Counted from the stretch's first letter, positions 33,603-42,920 are shown. The stretch: DNA of 43,026 bases from Clostridia bacterium (GCA_022361035.1 JAKSBP010000213.1:1-43026), one strand, 5' to 3'. Translations and numbers: made by a program. The notes: generated by a model from the letters alone, not told the origin.

Positions 33603-34925
33603 GTGATTGGATTGGCATTGACAAAGAGTTTCCTACTTATTTTAGGAATTGGGGTTTTAGTTATAGGGGCTTCCTATTTTATAGGAATTCATCTAATTGT
33701 ATTTATCCTATATAATTTAGCAGCCCTTATATTTTTGATATTAGACTATTTTATTTCACCTACAAGTGAGGAGTTTGAAATCGACAGGATAGGAGAAAAC
33801 AAGCTGTCAATTTACGCTGTAGAAAAAATTAAACTTAGGGTCTACAATAGGTCAAAGAGAAAAATATATGTGGAAATTAAGGATGAAATTCCTAGCCTCT
33901 ATTTTAAATGCCATGAGGGGATTGTAAAGGGTTATATAATGCCCTATAGTAAAAGGGATTTTGAATACGAAGTTATTCCTCAAAAAAGAGGTGCCTTCAA
34001 ATTTGGAGATATTCACATAAGATATGAAAGTAATTTAAGACTTTTGATGAAAGAGTTTAAAGTGTCAATGGAAAGGGAATACAAAGTATATCCTAATCTT
34101 CAAGAACTAAAAAAATACCGATTATCTGCCTATAAGAGCAAACTCTATCAAACTGGAGAGAAAAGATTCAAGTCCCTTGGTCATGGAACCCAGTTTGAAA
34201 GTTTAAGGGAATATGTTTTAGGTGATGAATACCGTAAAATAAATTGGAAGGCTACGGCGAGGGAAAATAGACCTATTGTTAATCAATATGAACCTGAAAA
34301 AAACCAACATGTATATATACTTATAGATACTGGTAGACCCATGAGCTATTCTGTGAGAGGATATAAAAAGCTTGACCTTGCAATAAATACTGGTTTGCTG
34401 TTGTCGGATATTGTGAATCAGAATGGAGACATGTCGGGGCTCATGGTCTTTAACATAGAAGTAAATAATCTTATAATGCCTGGAAAGGGTAATAACCATA
34501 GAAATAGGCTTATGGAGGCCCTATATCATATTGAGGATACCAATAATACCTCAAACTATGAAGAGGCTTTTTACTATTTGAGAAGAAAGGAGAAACGAAG
34601 AAGCCTGATAGTTTTGTTTACTGATTTTGACACTATTGAAGAGGCTGAGGATATAATGGGGGTACTGGAGGTAATATCGAAAAACAATATAGTAATGGTC
34701 ATACTAATAGAGGATGAAAACCTTAAAAAAATGGTCTCCATATCCCCAGCAGGGGAAGAGGAAGTTTTTAATAAGGGTGTGGCCCTTGAAATGGTGGAAG
34801 AACGTAAAAAAATTATTCACAAACTAAATGCAAAGGGAATTATGTGTATTGAATGTCCTCCAGAAAAATTAGCCATGGGTACAATAAATAGATACTTATA
34901 TATAAAGAATCGAATGGTGTTGTAA
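33603..34925 (+). CDS. DUF58-domain protein (vWA-like partner of MoxR)
   Basis: 440 residues from GTG 33603; TTG 33612 or 33618 in the same frame is also possible because the ribosome-site match AGGGTGAT overlaps the GTG. Two N-terminal membrane helices (about 8-50), then a beta-rich region and the DUF58 signature with GTQFESLREYVLGDEYRKINWKATARENRPIVNQYEPE, followed by a vWA-like domain whose MIDAS is partly kept (LIDTGRPMS; FTDFDT). It is the predicted client or effector of the MoxR ATPase. It is the last gene of the operon and converges on the SpoIIM-like gene. Confidence 0.92.
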   Translation: MIGLALTKSFLLILGIGVLVIGASYFIGIHLIVFILYNLAALIFLILDYFISPTSEEFEIDRIGENKLSIYAVEKIKLRVYNRSKRKIYVEIKDEIPSLYFKCHEGIVKGYIMPYSKRDFEYEVIPQKRGAFKFGDIHIRYESNLRLLMKEFKVSMEREYKVYPNLQELKKYRLSAYKSKLYQTGEKRFKSLGHGTQFESLREYVLGDEYRKINWKATARENRPIVNQYEPEKNQHVYILIDTGRPMSYSVRGYKKLDLAINTGLLLSDIVNQNGDMSGLMVFNIEVNNLIMPGKGNNHRNRLMEALYHIEDTNNTSNYEEAFYYLRRKEKRRSLIVLFTDFDTIEEAEDIMGVLEVISKNNIVMVILIEDENLKKMVSISPAGEEEVFNKGVALEMVEERKKIIHKLNAKGIMCIECPPEKLAMGTINRYLYIKNRMVL

Positions 34926-35014
34926 TAATCGGTTGTAAGCTGTAGCTAACAAAGTAAACTGAGTTTTTATAAAAATACGAACTATTCTCAATTGAATTTT
35001 ACTAAAATACATCC

Positions 35015-35965
35015 TTAAATATCTTTAAAAAAGTGTGGAAGAAAAAAATAAATAACAAGTCCAAATCCTGTTCCAAGGGCAAATATCAATTTTATAATTG
35101 GGGATATATTTAGGGGAGTAAAAAATCCCTCAATAAGTGCAGCAATAACCAGCATTAAAATGACACCAAAAATTAAATAGACGGCCTCTTTTGCCCCCTT
35201 AATAATAGAGTGCTTCCTAGTATAGTGTCCTGGGATTAAAATAGAACGGGCCAAAATTAATCCGGCACCACCAGAAATAAAGATAGCAGCTAATTCTATT
35301 ATGCCGTGGGGTAAAATTAAGGACCAATAGGCTACGGGATTGCCAAGGTTGTATACAAGGCCTGTTAGAGCCCCTAAAATTGCACCGTTATAAAATAAAA
35401 CGTAGGCGGTACCTATTCCAAGTGTTATGCCAAATACAAATGCCTTAAATGATACGGAGATATTGTTGACCATTATAACGCTGGATATTAGTGGATAATC
35501 TAGGTTTTTAGGAGTATCCATTTCCCAGTTTATGTTTGCAATCATATTGTCAGGTAGAAAATATGATGCATTTTCAGAGTTTATTTTAACTAGGGTTAAG
35601 CTTAATATAAAACCAATGAAAAAAATAAACAGGGCAGTCAATATATAAGGATGAAATTTTTTTACTTTGAGGGGAAATTCAATAGTAAAATATTTAAATA
35701 TACCCGATAAATTACTTTTTTTCACTGCATAAATATGGTTATGACTTCGTCCCACTAATGAGTTTAAATATGGAATTATATTACTATTTTTAAAATGGGT
35801 TCTTGAATAGGCTAGGTTATGGCTTGCTTTACGAAAAAGATATAGAAATTTACGTAATTGTTCCGGTTTAAGATTTGAAGCCCCTTTTTTATCCAATAAA
35901 TCCGTAAGCCTATTTAATTCATCCCATGAAGACGAGTGTTTCTGTATAAATTGATTTTCCTTCAA
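35015..35965 (-). CDS. SpoIIM-like (stage II sporulation protein M family) protein
   Basis: 316 residues from a TTG, five bases after GAGGTGAT. The soluble front part (about 100 residues) is helical; five or six membrane helices follow, with FKAFVFGITLGIGTAYVLFYNGAILGALTGLV, LPHGIIELAAIFISGGAGL and a C-terminal hydrophobic stretch. That block is the SpoIIM family signature; true SpoIIM belongs to the engulfment complex, but the stand-alone relatives with long N-termini, such as this one, occur next to RDD, MoxR and DUF58 genes in many bacteria and have no proven role. Here the gene is inverted relative to that operon. Confidence 0.86.
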   Translation of the reverse strand: MKENQFIQKHSSSWDELNRLTDLLDKKGASNLKPEQLRKFLYLFRKASHNLAYSRTHFKNSNIIPYLNSLVGRSHNHIYAVKKSNLSGIFKYFTIEFPLKVKKFHPYILTALFIFFIGFILSLTLVKINSENASYFLPDNMIANINWEMDTPKNLDYPLISSVIMVNNISVSFKAFVFGITLGIGTAYVLFYNGAILGALTGLVYNLGNPVAYWSLILPHGIIELAAIFISGGAGLILARSILIPGHYTRKHSIIKGAKEAVYLIFGVILMLVIAALIEGFFTPLNISPIIKLIFALGTGFGLVIYFFLPHFFKDI

Positions 35966-36125
35966 AATTTATCACCTCTTCATAGGATATTGTATCAAAT
36001 AAGTAACTTGAAATAAATGGGTAAATTTTATAATTGAATAGAAAGAAGAAATTAGATGGATTTATAGAAGAGTGACATACAAATTTAATAAACGAAAGCA
36101 GGCACTGAGGTTTCCTTTAGAGCGA

Positions 36126-36241
36126 TTTTTATGAATCTGTTTTACCTTCTATTGCCTATCTATAAACAGATTTATAGCATGAGCCTAAAGGATTCTCTGT
36201 GGCTGCTGTAGTAAGTTAACTTTCTCTATCACTCATCTATA
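36126..36241 (+). repeat. Dispersed repeat R1, copy 2
   Basis: About 94% identical to 35-150 over 115 bases, with the opening nine-pair stem kept (36134-36142 with 36162-36172). It lies between the divergent SpoIIM-like and RDD genes and precedes the RDD gene by about 100 bases, in the same way that copy 1 precedes the DMT gene. Confidence 0.75.
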
Positions 36242-36337
36242 TTTCATACTTATATATAATGAACAATTTATTTGGAAATTATTAAAATTAGAGGGTTTAT
36301 AGAAAAATATCATAGGTCAAAGGGAGTGGAGAGAAAA

Positions 36338-37057
36338 ATGAAGACTATTAAGATTACAACCCCTGAAAACATTGAAATCGAGTATAGATTGGCTGGTTTA
36401 GGCTCAAGGGTCGGTGCAGCAATCCTAGACCTTTTGATTCAATACTTAATTGCATTAGTTATCTTATTCACTATAACATCATTTCACATAAATCCAATGG
36501 GTTTAATAGGCAAACATGGTGGATGGGTAATAGGTGGATTCATAATAATCATTTGGCTTGTAATATATGGGTATTTCATAATATTTGAAATGTCTATGAA
36601 TGGGATGACACCGGGGAAAAAGCTTTTTAAGCTTAGGACTATACGTACCAATGGTCAGCCAATAACAATAAAACACTCTATCATTAGAAATCTATTTAGA
36701 ATTATCATTGATTCCTATGGAATTGGCATAATATTAATGTTTTTTTCAAAGATGCATAAAAGAGTTGGTGATTATGTTGGTTCAACTATTGTTATTGCCC
36801 AGGAAAAGAAAGCACTTCCAATGTCATTAGAAATCGATTTGAGCAAAAAAGATAACTGTAAATATTCTATTACCCAAGGGGAATACAGATTATTAAAAGA
36901 ATACCTTCAAAGAAGGGATGAACTAGGAGAAAATAGAGTTAGACTAGAGAAGAAACTAGGAGAATATTTTACTGAGAAGTTTAAAGTGAGCAAAAGTCAA
37001 AATGAGTATGAAATATTTTTAAAAGAACTGTTGCTCCAAAGTATAGTGCATAAATAA
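36338..37057 (+). CDS. RDD-family membrane protein
   Basis: 239 residues from the ATG at 36338, six bases after GGAG; the longer frame from 36272 lacks a ribosome site. RDD motif parts are visible: R22 and the A-A-I-L-D segment (SRVGAAILDLL), then FEMSMNGMTPGKKLFKLRTI and KMHKRVGDYVGSTIVI. Three membrane helices lie in residues 25-145; the C-terminal 90 residues are charged, soluble and helical. RDD proteins are poorly characterised; several belong to stress or envelope operons with SpoIIM-like and MoxR genes, as in this neighbourhood. A terminator follows. Confidence 0.88.
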   Translation: MKTIKITTPENIEIEYRLAGLGSRVGAAILDLLIQYLIALVILFTITSFHINPMGLIGKHGGWVIGGFIIIIWLVIYGYFIIFEMSMNGMTPGKKLFKLRTIRTNGQPITIKHSIIRNLFRIIIDSYGIGIILMFFSKMHKRVGDYVGSTIVIAQEKKALPMSLEIDLSKKDNCKYSITQGEYRLLKEYLQRRDELGENRVRLEKKLGEYFTEKFKVSKSQNEYEIFLKELLLQSIVHK

Positions 37058-37076
37058 TGTTTATCAACTTTTAATA

Positions 37077-37105
37077 CTTCCACTTTTACGAGTGGGAGAT
37101 TTTAT
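37077..37105 (+). terminator. Terminator of the RDD gene
   Basis: CTTCCACT (37077-37084) pairs with AGTGGGAG (37091-37098) with one wobble, followed by TTTTATTTT. Confidence 0.8.
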
Positions 37106-37194
37106 TTTCATAATTTAGGTGAAACAGAGTTTCTTAATTAAGGTACGAAGAATGTATATTTACTAAAGGAGTTTACTAATAATATTGAGGAGTT

Positions 37195-37246
37195 CTATCA
37201 GAGACTCTATCTTAATAGAGATAGGGGAAACTTTGATAGCTTTTTT
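37195..37246 (+). terminator. Nested terminator-like hairpin before the LCP gene
   Basis: CTATCAGAG (37195-37203) pairs with CTTTGATAG (37231-37239); inside, CTATCT pairs with AGATAG. Six T residues follow. The RDD transcript already has a terminator 100 bases earlier, so this second one could belong to a short RNA or be an attenuator ahead of the LCP gene. Confidence 0.55.
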
Positions 37247-37349
37247 GTTTAAAACTATTAAAAAAATAATTATTTCTTAAATTGGAAAAAGATTCATCAT
37301 ATTATAGAAGGAAAAATTACAAAAAATAAAAGTAGAGAGAGGTGATAAT

Positions 37350-38375
37350 ATAAAAAAACAAAAAATAGTTTTAATAACACTTTTAATTTCTACAGTGTTT
37401 AATATATTTATATCTTGCTTCTATTTCCAGTCAAATTCAAATACTGTCAAAACCGATAATATTAAAGTAGTTGACTCAATTGAAAAGGATAAATATTTAG
37501 ATATTATCACATCCGACAATATTAAGGAAAGAATTATAATTGATAATAAAGGATTAAAGGAAGAAGATAAAAGTATTAAGAAAAAAAAAGAAAAAAATGT
37601 AGAGAATATACTTTTAGTAGGAATTGATGCCAGGGCGGATAACTTTAAATATGCTAGAGCGGACACTATAATCGTAGCTTCCATCAATAAATCTAAAAAG
37701 CAGATAGGCTTGACTTCACTAATGAGGGATACCTATGTAAAGATTCCAGGCCATAGAAATAATAGAATTAATGCATCCTATGCCTTTGGCGGAATAGAGT
37801 TGTTAAAGAAAACCATCAATAAAAATTTTAATTTAAATATAGATAAGCATATAATAATTAATTTTAAGGGCTTTGAAAAAGTTATTAATATCTTAGATGG
37901 TGTATATGTGGATATAAAAAAATATGAAATTAAAGAGCTAAATAGGTGTTTAATAGGACTGAGAAGAAGCACAAGGAATTTTATCAGTCAAAGCGGATTA
38001 AATCACCTAAATGGTCAACAGGCCCTTGCCTATTGCAGAATTAGAAGGGTTGGAAATGGAGATTATGAAAGAACTGAAAGACAAAGAGGAGTACTCAAGT
38101 CAATTATTGAAAAAGTAAAGGAATTAAAGTTTTCACAATATCCTAAAATAATAGCCAGTATATATCCCTATGTTAAAACCAATTTAAGCAGTATAGAATG
38201 GTTAAAATTAATATACAATTATTATGGAATTAAAAATTGGAATGTAGAAAGTATGCAAATACCAACAGATAAATCAGGAAGGCCTAGAAAAATAAATTCC
38301 ATGTGGGTCATAGACCCTGATATAGAGGAATGTATAAAATATATTCAAGAATTTATATACTCAGACTGCAATTGA
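37350..38375 (+). CDS. LytR-CpsA-Psr family protein, probable ATA start
   Basis: LCP proteins attach wall polymers such as teichoic acids to peptidoglycan on the outer face of the membrane. The catalytic domain is clear: LLVGIDARAD, RADTIIVASINK, LMRDTYVKIPGH, NRINASYAFGG and the late GQQALAYCRIRRVGNGDYERTERQR. The family needs an N-terminal membrane helix. From the first canonical start (GTG 37395) half of it is lost, whereas reading from ATA 37350 gives KKQKIVLITLLISTVFNIFI, an ideal anchor, with AGAGAGGTGAT at the right distance. No ATG, GTG or TTG lies in frame between the stop at 37305 and 37395. An ATA start or a base error are both possible. Length about 341. Confidence 0.85.
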   Translation: MKKQKIVLITLLISTVFNIFISCFYFQSNSNTVKTDNIKVVDSIEKDKYLDIITSDNIKERIIIDNKGLKEEDKSIKKKKEKNVENILLVGIDARADNFKYARADTIIVASINKSKKQIGLTSLMRDTYVKIPGHRNNRINASYAFGGIELLKKTINKNFNLNIDKHIIINFKGFEKVINILDGVYVDIKKYEIKELNRCLIGLRRSTRNFISQSGLNHLNGQQALAYCRIRRVGNGDYERTERQRGVLKSIIEKVKELKFSQYPKIIASIYPYVKTNLSSIEWLKLIYNYYGIKNWNVESMQIPTDKSGRPRKINSMWVIDPDIEECIKYIQEFIYSDCN

Positions 38376-38376
38376 G

Positions 38377-38580
38377 GCACTTAGGTCTAAACTAAGTGCT
38401 TCAGGCTTTTGACAAACCCGAATTTCTTCGTTGTTGCTTCAAGCGAGAACCCTTCCGTATTTTTATATACGCTGCGGACTCTCACTTTCAGCACGCCTCG
38501 AACTTCAAATTTGTCAAAAGCCTATCATCTTGTAGACCTTGTCTACAATCTGAGCACTTAGCTCTAAACTAAGTGCTTTT
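38377..38580 (+). repeat. Structured element STE, copy 1, within a doubled terminator
   Basis: Order: a hairpin with eight-pair stem GCACTTAG/CTAAGTGC (38377-38399) that lacks its T-run; the element proper with perfect 14-bp ends AGGCTTTTGACAAA (38403-38416) and TTTGTCAAAAGCCT (38510-38523) and an inner hairpin on CGTAT/ATACG; a small hairpin TTGTAGAC-CTT-GTCTACAA (38530-38548); then the same eight-pair hairpin again (38554-38576) with TTTT. It starts two bases after the LCP stop codon. The flanking hairpins are direct repeats of the host terminator. Confidence 0.8.
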
Positions 38581-38665
38581 AATTGTTATGGGTCATTTGT
38601 CCTAGGAGAATAGGTTATATGACAATTAACATTGTACTATAATCTAGATTATTTGATAATTACGG

Positions 38666-38694
38666 TTGACAACTCTCCTATAAAAAAATATAAT
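38666..38694 (+). promoter_or_regulatory. Consensus promoter of the chemoreceptor at 38769
   Basis: TTGACA (38666-38671), 17-bp spacer, TATAAT (38689-38694): a full sigma-A consensus, rare among these genes and suggesting high basal expression. Confidence 0.85.
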
Positions 38695-38768
38695 ATGTCA
38701 CAAAAGCTACCAAAAAATGATATAATTATACAAAAAGTCCATATATTTAAAAAGAGGGGGAAGAGATA

Positions 38769-40805
38769 TTGATTAAAAACATATTGAGTAGGATGAATTT
38801 TAAATGGAGGATAATATTTGTAGTATTGGCTCTATTTGTAATTTCAATTTCGATTCTTACGGTAATGTCCATAAGAACTGTTAATGATAAACTGGAAAAA
38901 GAGCTGACCCATAGTGGTATGAAACTAGCTGAGCAAATAGTAGAGAGAATAAATAGTGGTAAAAGTATTGAAAAGATTTTGCAAGATGAAATAGATCAAA
39001 AGATAATTGAATCATGCTCAGTATTAAAATATATGGATATAGAAAGAGTTACAAATGAAGATATAGAAAAAATAGTTGAAGATTTCGGTATTTCTCAAAT
39101 AAGTGTTATAGGTCCAGATCGAATTATAGATTTTTCCAACGTTCCTGAAAATATAAATTGGGAATACCCCATTGGACACAAAATGGACCCTGTATTTAAT
39201 GGAACATCAAATACATACTTAGAGGAGCCCAGGGAAAATCCACTGGATGGAAAGATATATAAGTTTGGTGGTATTAATCTAGAAAATGGATATTTTGCCC
39301 AAGCAGGCATGTGTTTAGAGTTGATTGGAGATATAAAAAAGGACTTTGAGACTCAAAAGATACTTGATGACATAGCAGCCAATGAAGATGTGCTATATGC
39401 TTTACAGATAGATAAAAGCGGCAGGGGAATAGCCGGTACGGAAATGTATGTAGGAAAAGTATATGATGATGAAGTGACAAAATCTGCGGCTATAAATGGT
39501 GTAGCCGATGCAAGACTGTGGTTTAATGAGGAATTGGGTAGTGGGGCCTATGATGTTCAGATTCCCTTTTATGAAGAGGGAGAACATATTGGTTCTATTT
39601 GCGTAGGTCTATCCTTACAGTCCTTGACAGATGCTAAAGAAGATATTATTAAAACTTCCATTACATTATTAGTTTTAATAATATTGTTATCTGCATTAAT
39701 GCTATATTTCGTCATAGGATTATCAATGAAGCCTGTAAAAATAACGGCAAATCATATTGAAAGGATTGCAAAGGGGGACTTTACCAAGTCTATTCCACAA
39801 AATATACTAGGATACAAGGATGAGATAGGTAATATAGGACGGTCTGTTGAAAAGATGCAAAAAGAACTAAAGAATCTTATGGGAAGTGTAAGGGATGGTG
39901 CCAATACCATAGTTGATTCATCTAGTAAGTTAGCTGATATAACCTATGAATCTAATCAAGCCATGGAAAGTGTTGCTGAATCAGTTGGACAAATTGCTTT
40001 GAGTTCATCGGAGCAAGCTAGGAATATAGAAGTGATTGCATCAAGCACAGAAGAATTAGGGGAAGAAATTAATAAAGCAGGGGATTTAGTTGGTGAGGCA
40101 GTTGAAATAACAAATGAAATGAATGAATTAAGTAGTGAGGGCAGGATTATTATCTCAGAATTATATGATAAAGCTGAAACTAGTAAGGAAAAAAGTAAGG
40201 ATGTTTATAATACAATAGAGGGAGTAGATACATCTACTAAGAATGCTGAATCTATTATAAATCTAATAACTGAGATTGCTCAGCAGACCAATTTATTGGC
40301 ACTTAATGCAAGCATAGAAGCAGCCAGGGCAGGAGAAGCAGGTAAAGGATTTGCTGTAGTAGCTGAAGAAATAAGGAAACTAGCGGAAAGTACGGCAAAT
40401 GCAATAGATGACATAAGTAAAATAATAAGTGATATACAGTTAAGTGTTGTAAATGTTGTCAATACCATGGGTGAAGTCAACGAAATAGCTTTAGGTCAAA
40501 ATAAATCTATAGATAATACAGGGAATATTTTCAACAGGATTGAATCAAAGTTAAAGGAGCTTTTATCAAAAATAGAAGACATACATAAGATTAGCAATGG
40601 TATTTCTGAAAATAAGGATAATATTATAATATCAATGCAAAGTATTTCTGCAACAACTGAAGAAAATACTGCGGGAACTCAAGAGGTTTCAGCTTCTACA
40701 GAAGAACAGCTGGCTTCTATAGAAGAAATAGTATCAATAGCGGAAAACTCAAAGGAACTGGCAGAAGTCCTTAAAGAGGATATAGAAAGGTTCAAGTTAG
40801 ATTAA
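38769..40805 (+). CDS. Transmembrane methyl-accepting chemotaxis protein
   Basis: 678 residues from TTG behind AGAGGGGG. Membrane helix 1 is residues 13-35 and helix 2 is about 296-318. Between them is an extracellular sensory region of about 260 residues with a Cache-like build ([58 protein letters not shown]). After helix 2 comes a HAMP domain (about 319-372), then the signalling hairpin with tip [16 protein letters not shown] and [16 protein letters not shown]. The ligand is not predictable. Full-consensus promoter; terminator split by STE copy 2. Chemotaxis histidine kinase genes must lie elsewhere. Confidence 0.94.
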   Translation: MIKNILSRMNFKWRIIFVVLALFVISISILTVMSIRTVNDKLEKELTHSGMKLAEQIVERINSGKSIEKILQDEIDQKIIESCSVLKYMDIERVTNEDIEKIVEDFGISQISVIGPDRIIDFSNVPENINWEYPIGHKMDPVFNGTSNTYLEEPRENPLDGKIYKFGGINLENGYFAQAGMCLELIGDIKKDFETQKILDDIAANEDVLYALQIDKSGRGIAGTEMYVGKVYDDEVTKSAAINGVADARLWFNEELGSGAYDVQIPFYEEGEHIGSICVGLSLQSLTDAKEDIIKTSITLLVLIILLSALMLYFVIGLSMKPVKITANHIERIAKGDFTKSIPQNILGYKDEIGNIGRSVEKMQKELKNLMGSVRDGANTIVDSSSKLADITYESNQAMESVAESVGQIALSSSEQARNIEVIASSTEELGEEINKAGDLVGEAVEITNEMNELSSEGRIIISELYDKAETSKEKSKDVYNTIEGVDTSTKNAESIINLITEIAQQTNLLALNASIEAARAGEAGKGFAVVAEEIRKLAESTANAIDDISKIISDIQLSVVNVVNTMGEVNEIALGQNKSIDNTGNIFNRIESKLKELLSKIEDIHKISNGISENKDNIIISMQSISATTEENTAGTQEVSASTEEQLASIEEIVSIAENSKELAEVLKEDIERFKLD

Positions 40806-40841
40806 GTATTTTAAGTTGATGGACATTTTAACCCCAAATAT

Positions 40842-41056
40842 GAGACATTCTTCCTAAAGGATGGATGTCTCAGGCTGTTGACAAACCCGAATTTCTTCGT
40901 TGTTGCTGAAACCAAGAACCCTTACGTATTTCTTTATACGCTGCGGCCTCTCGGTCTCAGCACGCCTCGAACTTCGGATTTCTCAAAAGCCTGCCATATT
41001 GTAGACTTTGTCTCCAATATGAGACATTCATCCCAAGGGATGAATGTCTCTTTTTT
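40842..41056 (+). repeat. Structured element STE, copy 2, within a doubled terminator
   Basis: Same order as copy 1: degraded hairpin (GAGACATTC against GGATGTCTC, 40842-40871) without T-run; ends AGGCTGTTGACAAA (40872-40885) and TTTCTCAAAAGCCT (40979-40992), inner CGTAT/ATACG; small hairpin TTGTAGAC-TTT-GTCTCCAA (40999-41017); intact 14-bp hairpin (41021-41050) with six T residues. The flanking hairpins match each other but not those of copy 1, whereas the inner element is about 80% the same by eye. Confidence 0.8.
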
Positions 41057-41508
41057 ATTTGTTACTAGGAAACTCAAGGCTTTTCCAAGAAGCTGCATTT
41101 AGATAAATAGCCTTAATATGCAATGAAAAGTAGGTTGAAGATATGAACTTTTTAGGATAGAGTATTGCAATTTTTCGTGTTGTAAGATATAATTTTTTTG
41201 TAAAGCGAACCTTCTTTAAAAACATATAATGAATGTTCACTTATATAAATCCAACAATATGGGTTGGATGTTTCTATCGAACTACCTTAAATAGTTGTAG
41301 GCTATAAGTGTTATACCCTTATTAGTCATACAACTTTCATATTATCCTATCTCAAATTTCTCCTTATATGAAAGCTGTAAAATCAATAAAAATTCCATTG
41401 GTAATATATAATATTTCCAAATTACGAACTTTATGAGGCCGTATCTGTAAAAAATAATAGATAAATTTAGGTGAAGAAATAAATAATATTTATATAAGGG
41501 AGATGATA
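41057..41508. other. 450-base gap before the FAD protein gene
   Basis: No gene seen. Two hairpins: ATCCAAC/GTTGGAT (41249-41269) followed by a short T-stretch, and an imperfect 15-bp inverted repeat ACAACTTTCATATTA against TTATATGAAAGCTGT (41330-41378). They may be terminators or part of a leader; no known riboswitch was recognised. Confidence 0.4.
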
Positions 41509-42918
41509 ATGTTGAGGTACGATGTAATAATTGTAGGAGCCGGTCCATCGGGAATCTTTACAGCCCTAGAGCTAATTAGAAGAAACTCTAATAAAAAGAT
41601 TTTAATAATCGAAAAGGGAAGAAGAATTGACCAAAGACATTGCCCTAAGGAAGAAAGAAAAGTATGTGTTTCTTGTAAACCATATTGCCATATAACAACT
41701 GGTTTCTCTGGTGCAGGTGCCTTTTCAGATGGAAAGCTATCCTTAAGCTATGAGGTTGGTGGTGATTTACCTAAAATAATTGGTAACGATAGGGCAGAGG
41801 AGTTAATCGGTTATACCGATAAAATTTATCTGGAATTTGGTGCAGATACGAAGATAGAAGGCATAGGCCATAATGAAGAAATTAAAGATATAAGAAGAAA
41901 GGCCATTGAAGCAGGCCTTAAGCTGATTGACTGTCCTATTAGACATCTAGGAACAGAAAAGGCACATGAAATATATTTGAAAGTCCAAAACTTTCTCTTA
42001 GATTTAAGAGTAGAGATGAAATTTAATAAATTAGTTGAGGATTTAATTATCGAAGAAGGAAAGGTAAAGGGAGTAAAAATAGCTGACTCAAAGACTAAAA
42101 ATGAGCAAGGAATTATATATGGAGATAAAGTAATTATTGCTACGGGAAGAAAGGGCGCCAATTGGCTTAAAGATATGTGCATAAAGCACGAAATCCATCA
42201 TGTTGCTGGAACCGTAGATATTGGGGTAAGGGTTGAAGTTAGAAATGAAATTATGGAGAAGGTCAATGATGTATTATATGAATCAAAGCTTATAGGGTAT
42301 CCAGAGCCCTTTAGAAATAAGGTTAGAAGCTTTTGCCAAAATCCCGGTGGTTTTGTTAGCCAAGAGAATTATGATAATGATTTAGCAATAGTTAATGGTC
42401 ATTCCTATAAGGACAAAAAGTCTAATAATACAAACCTGGCAATCTTAAGTTCCCATAATTTTTCAGAGCCCTTCAATCAGCCCATACAATATGGAAAGAA
42501 AGTGGCAGAATTGGTGAATATGCTAGGTAATGGTAAGATATTAGTGCAAAGATTTGGTGATATATTAGATGGAAAAAGAACCTGGCAAAAAGAATTAGAA
42601 CAGTCGAATGTTAAACCCACATTACCAGACGCAGTAGCGGGAGACATTACATCTGCTATTCCCTATAGACCTATGATGAATATTATAAACTTTGTTAAGT
42701 CAATGAATACGGTTGTGCCAGGCTTTGCAAGCAAGGAAACCCTATTGTACGGTCCCGAGATAAAGTTCTATAGCAATAAAATAAATATGGATGAAAGCTT
42801 TAATACGAATATCGAAGGGCTCCATTGTTTAGGAGACTCAAGTGGCTGGACTAGGGGTCTTATGATGGCCTCTGTTATGGGAGTGTTAATGGGAAGAATA
42901 ATTTCTGAAGAAAAATAG
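41509..42918 (+). CDS. FAD-dependent dehydrogenase (COG2509-like)
   Basis: 469 residues from the ATG at 41509, six bases after AAGGGAG; an ATG at 41503 touches that site and is less likely. The N-terminus is an FAD-binding Rossmann motif (VIIVGAGPSGI, residues 6-16). Cysteines in HCPKEERKVCVSCKPYCHI, followed by TTGFSGAGAFSDGKLSL, and the C-terminal GLHCLGDSSGWTRGLMMASVMGVLMGR, are typical of the uncharacterised FAD-dependent dehydrogenases found in anaerobes. The four cysteines could hold a metal or be redox-active. It is soluble. Substrate unknown. A single-gene unit followed by a weak terminator. Confidence 0.87.
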   Translation: MLRYDVIIVGAGPSGIFTALELIRRNSNKKILIIEKGRRIDQRHCPKEERKVCVSCKPYCHITTGFSGAGAFSDGKLSLSYEVGGDLPKIIGNDRAEELIGYTDKIYLEFGADTKIEGIGHNEEIKDIRRKAIEAGLKLIDCPIRHLGTEKAHEIYLKVQNFLLDLRVEMKFNKLVEDLIIEEGKVKGVKIADSKTKNEQGIIYGDKVIIATGRKGANWLKDMCIKHEIHHVAGTVDIGVRVEVRNEIMEKVNDVLYESKLIGYPEPFRNKVRSFCQNPGGFVSQENYDNDLAIVNGHSYKDKKSNNTNLAILSSHNFSEPFNQPIQYGKKVAELVNMLGNGKILVQRFGDILDGKRTWQKELEQSNVKPTLPDAVAGDITSAIPYRPMMNIINFVKSMNTVVPGFASKETLLYGPEIKFYSNKINMDESFNTNIEGLHCLGDSSGWTRGLMMASVMGVLMGRIISEEK

Positions 42919-42920
42919 TA

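Noticed and set aside
36829..36840. Second occurrence of AAATCGATTT, as a possible mgl-type operator
   Set aside because: It lies inside the RDD coding sequence, far from any promoter, and the outer base pair is lost.
38377..41056. CRISPR or tandem-repeat array from the two STE copies
   Set aside because: The copies are 2.4 kb apart, separated by a gene, and contain no short regularly spaced repeats.
40878..41102. 74-codon frame across STE copy 2
   Set aside because: It runs through the hairpins and terminator, has no ribosome site, and is not kept in copy 1.
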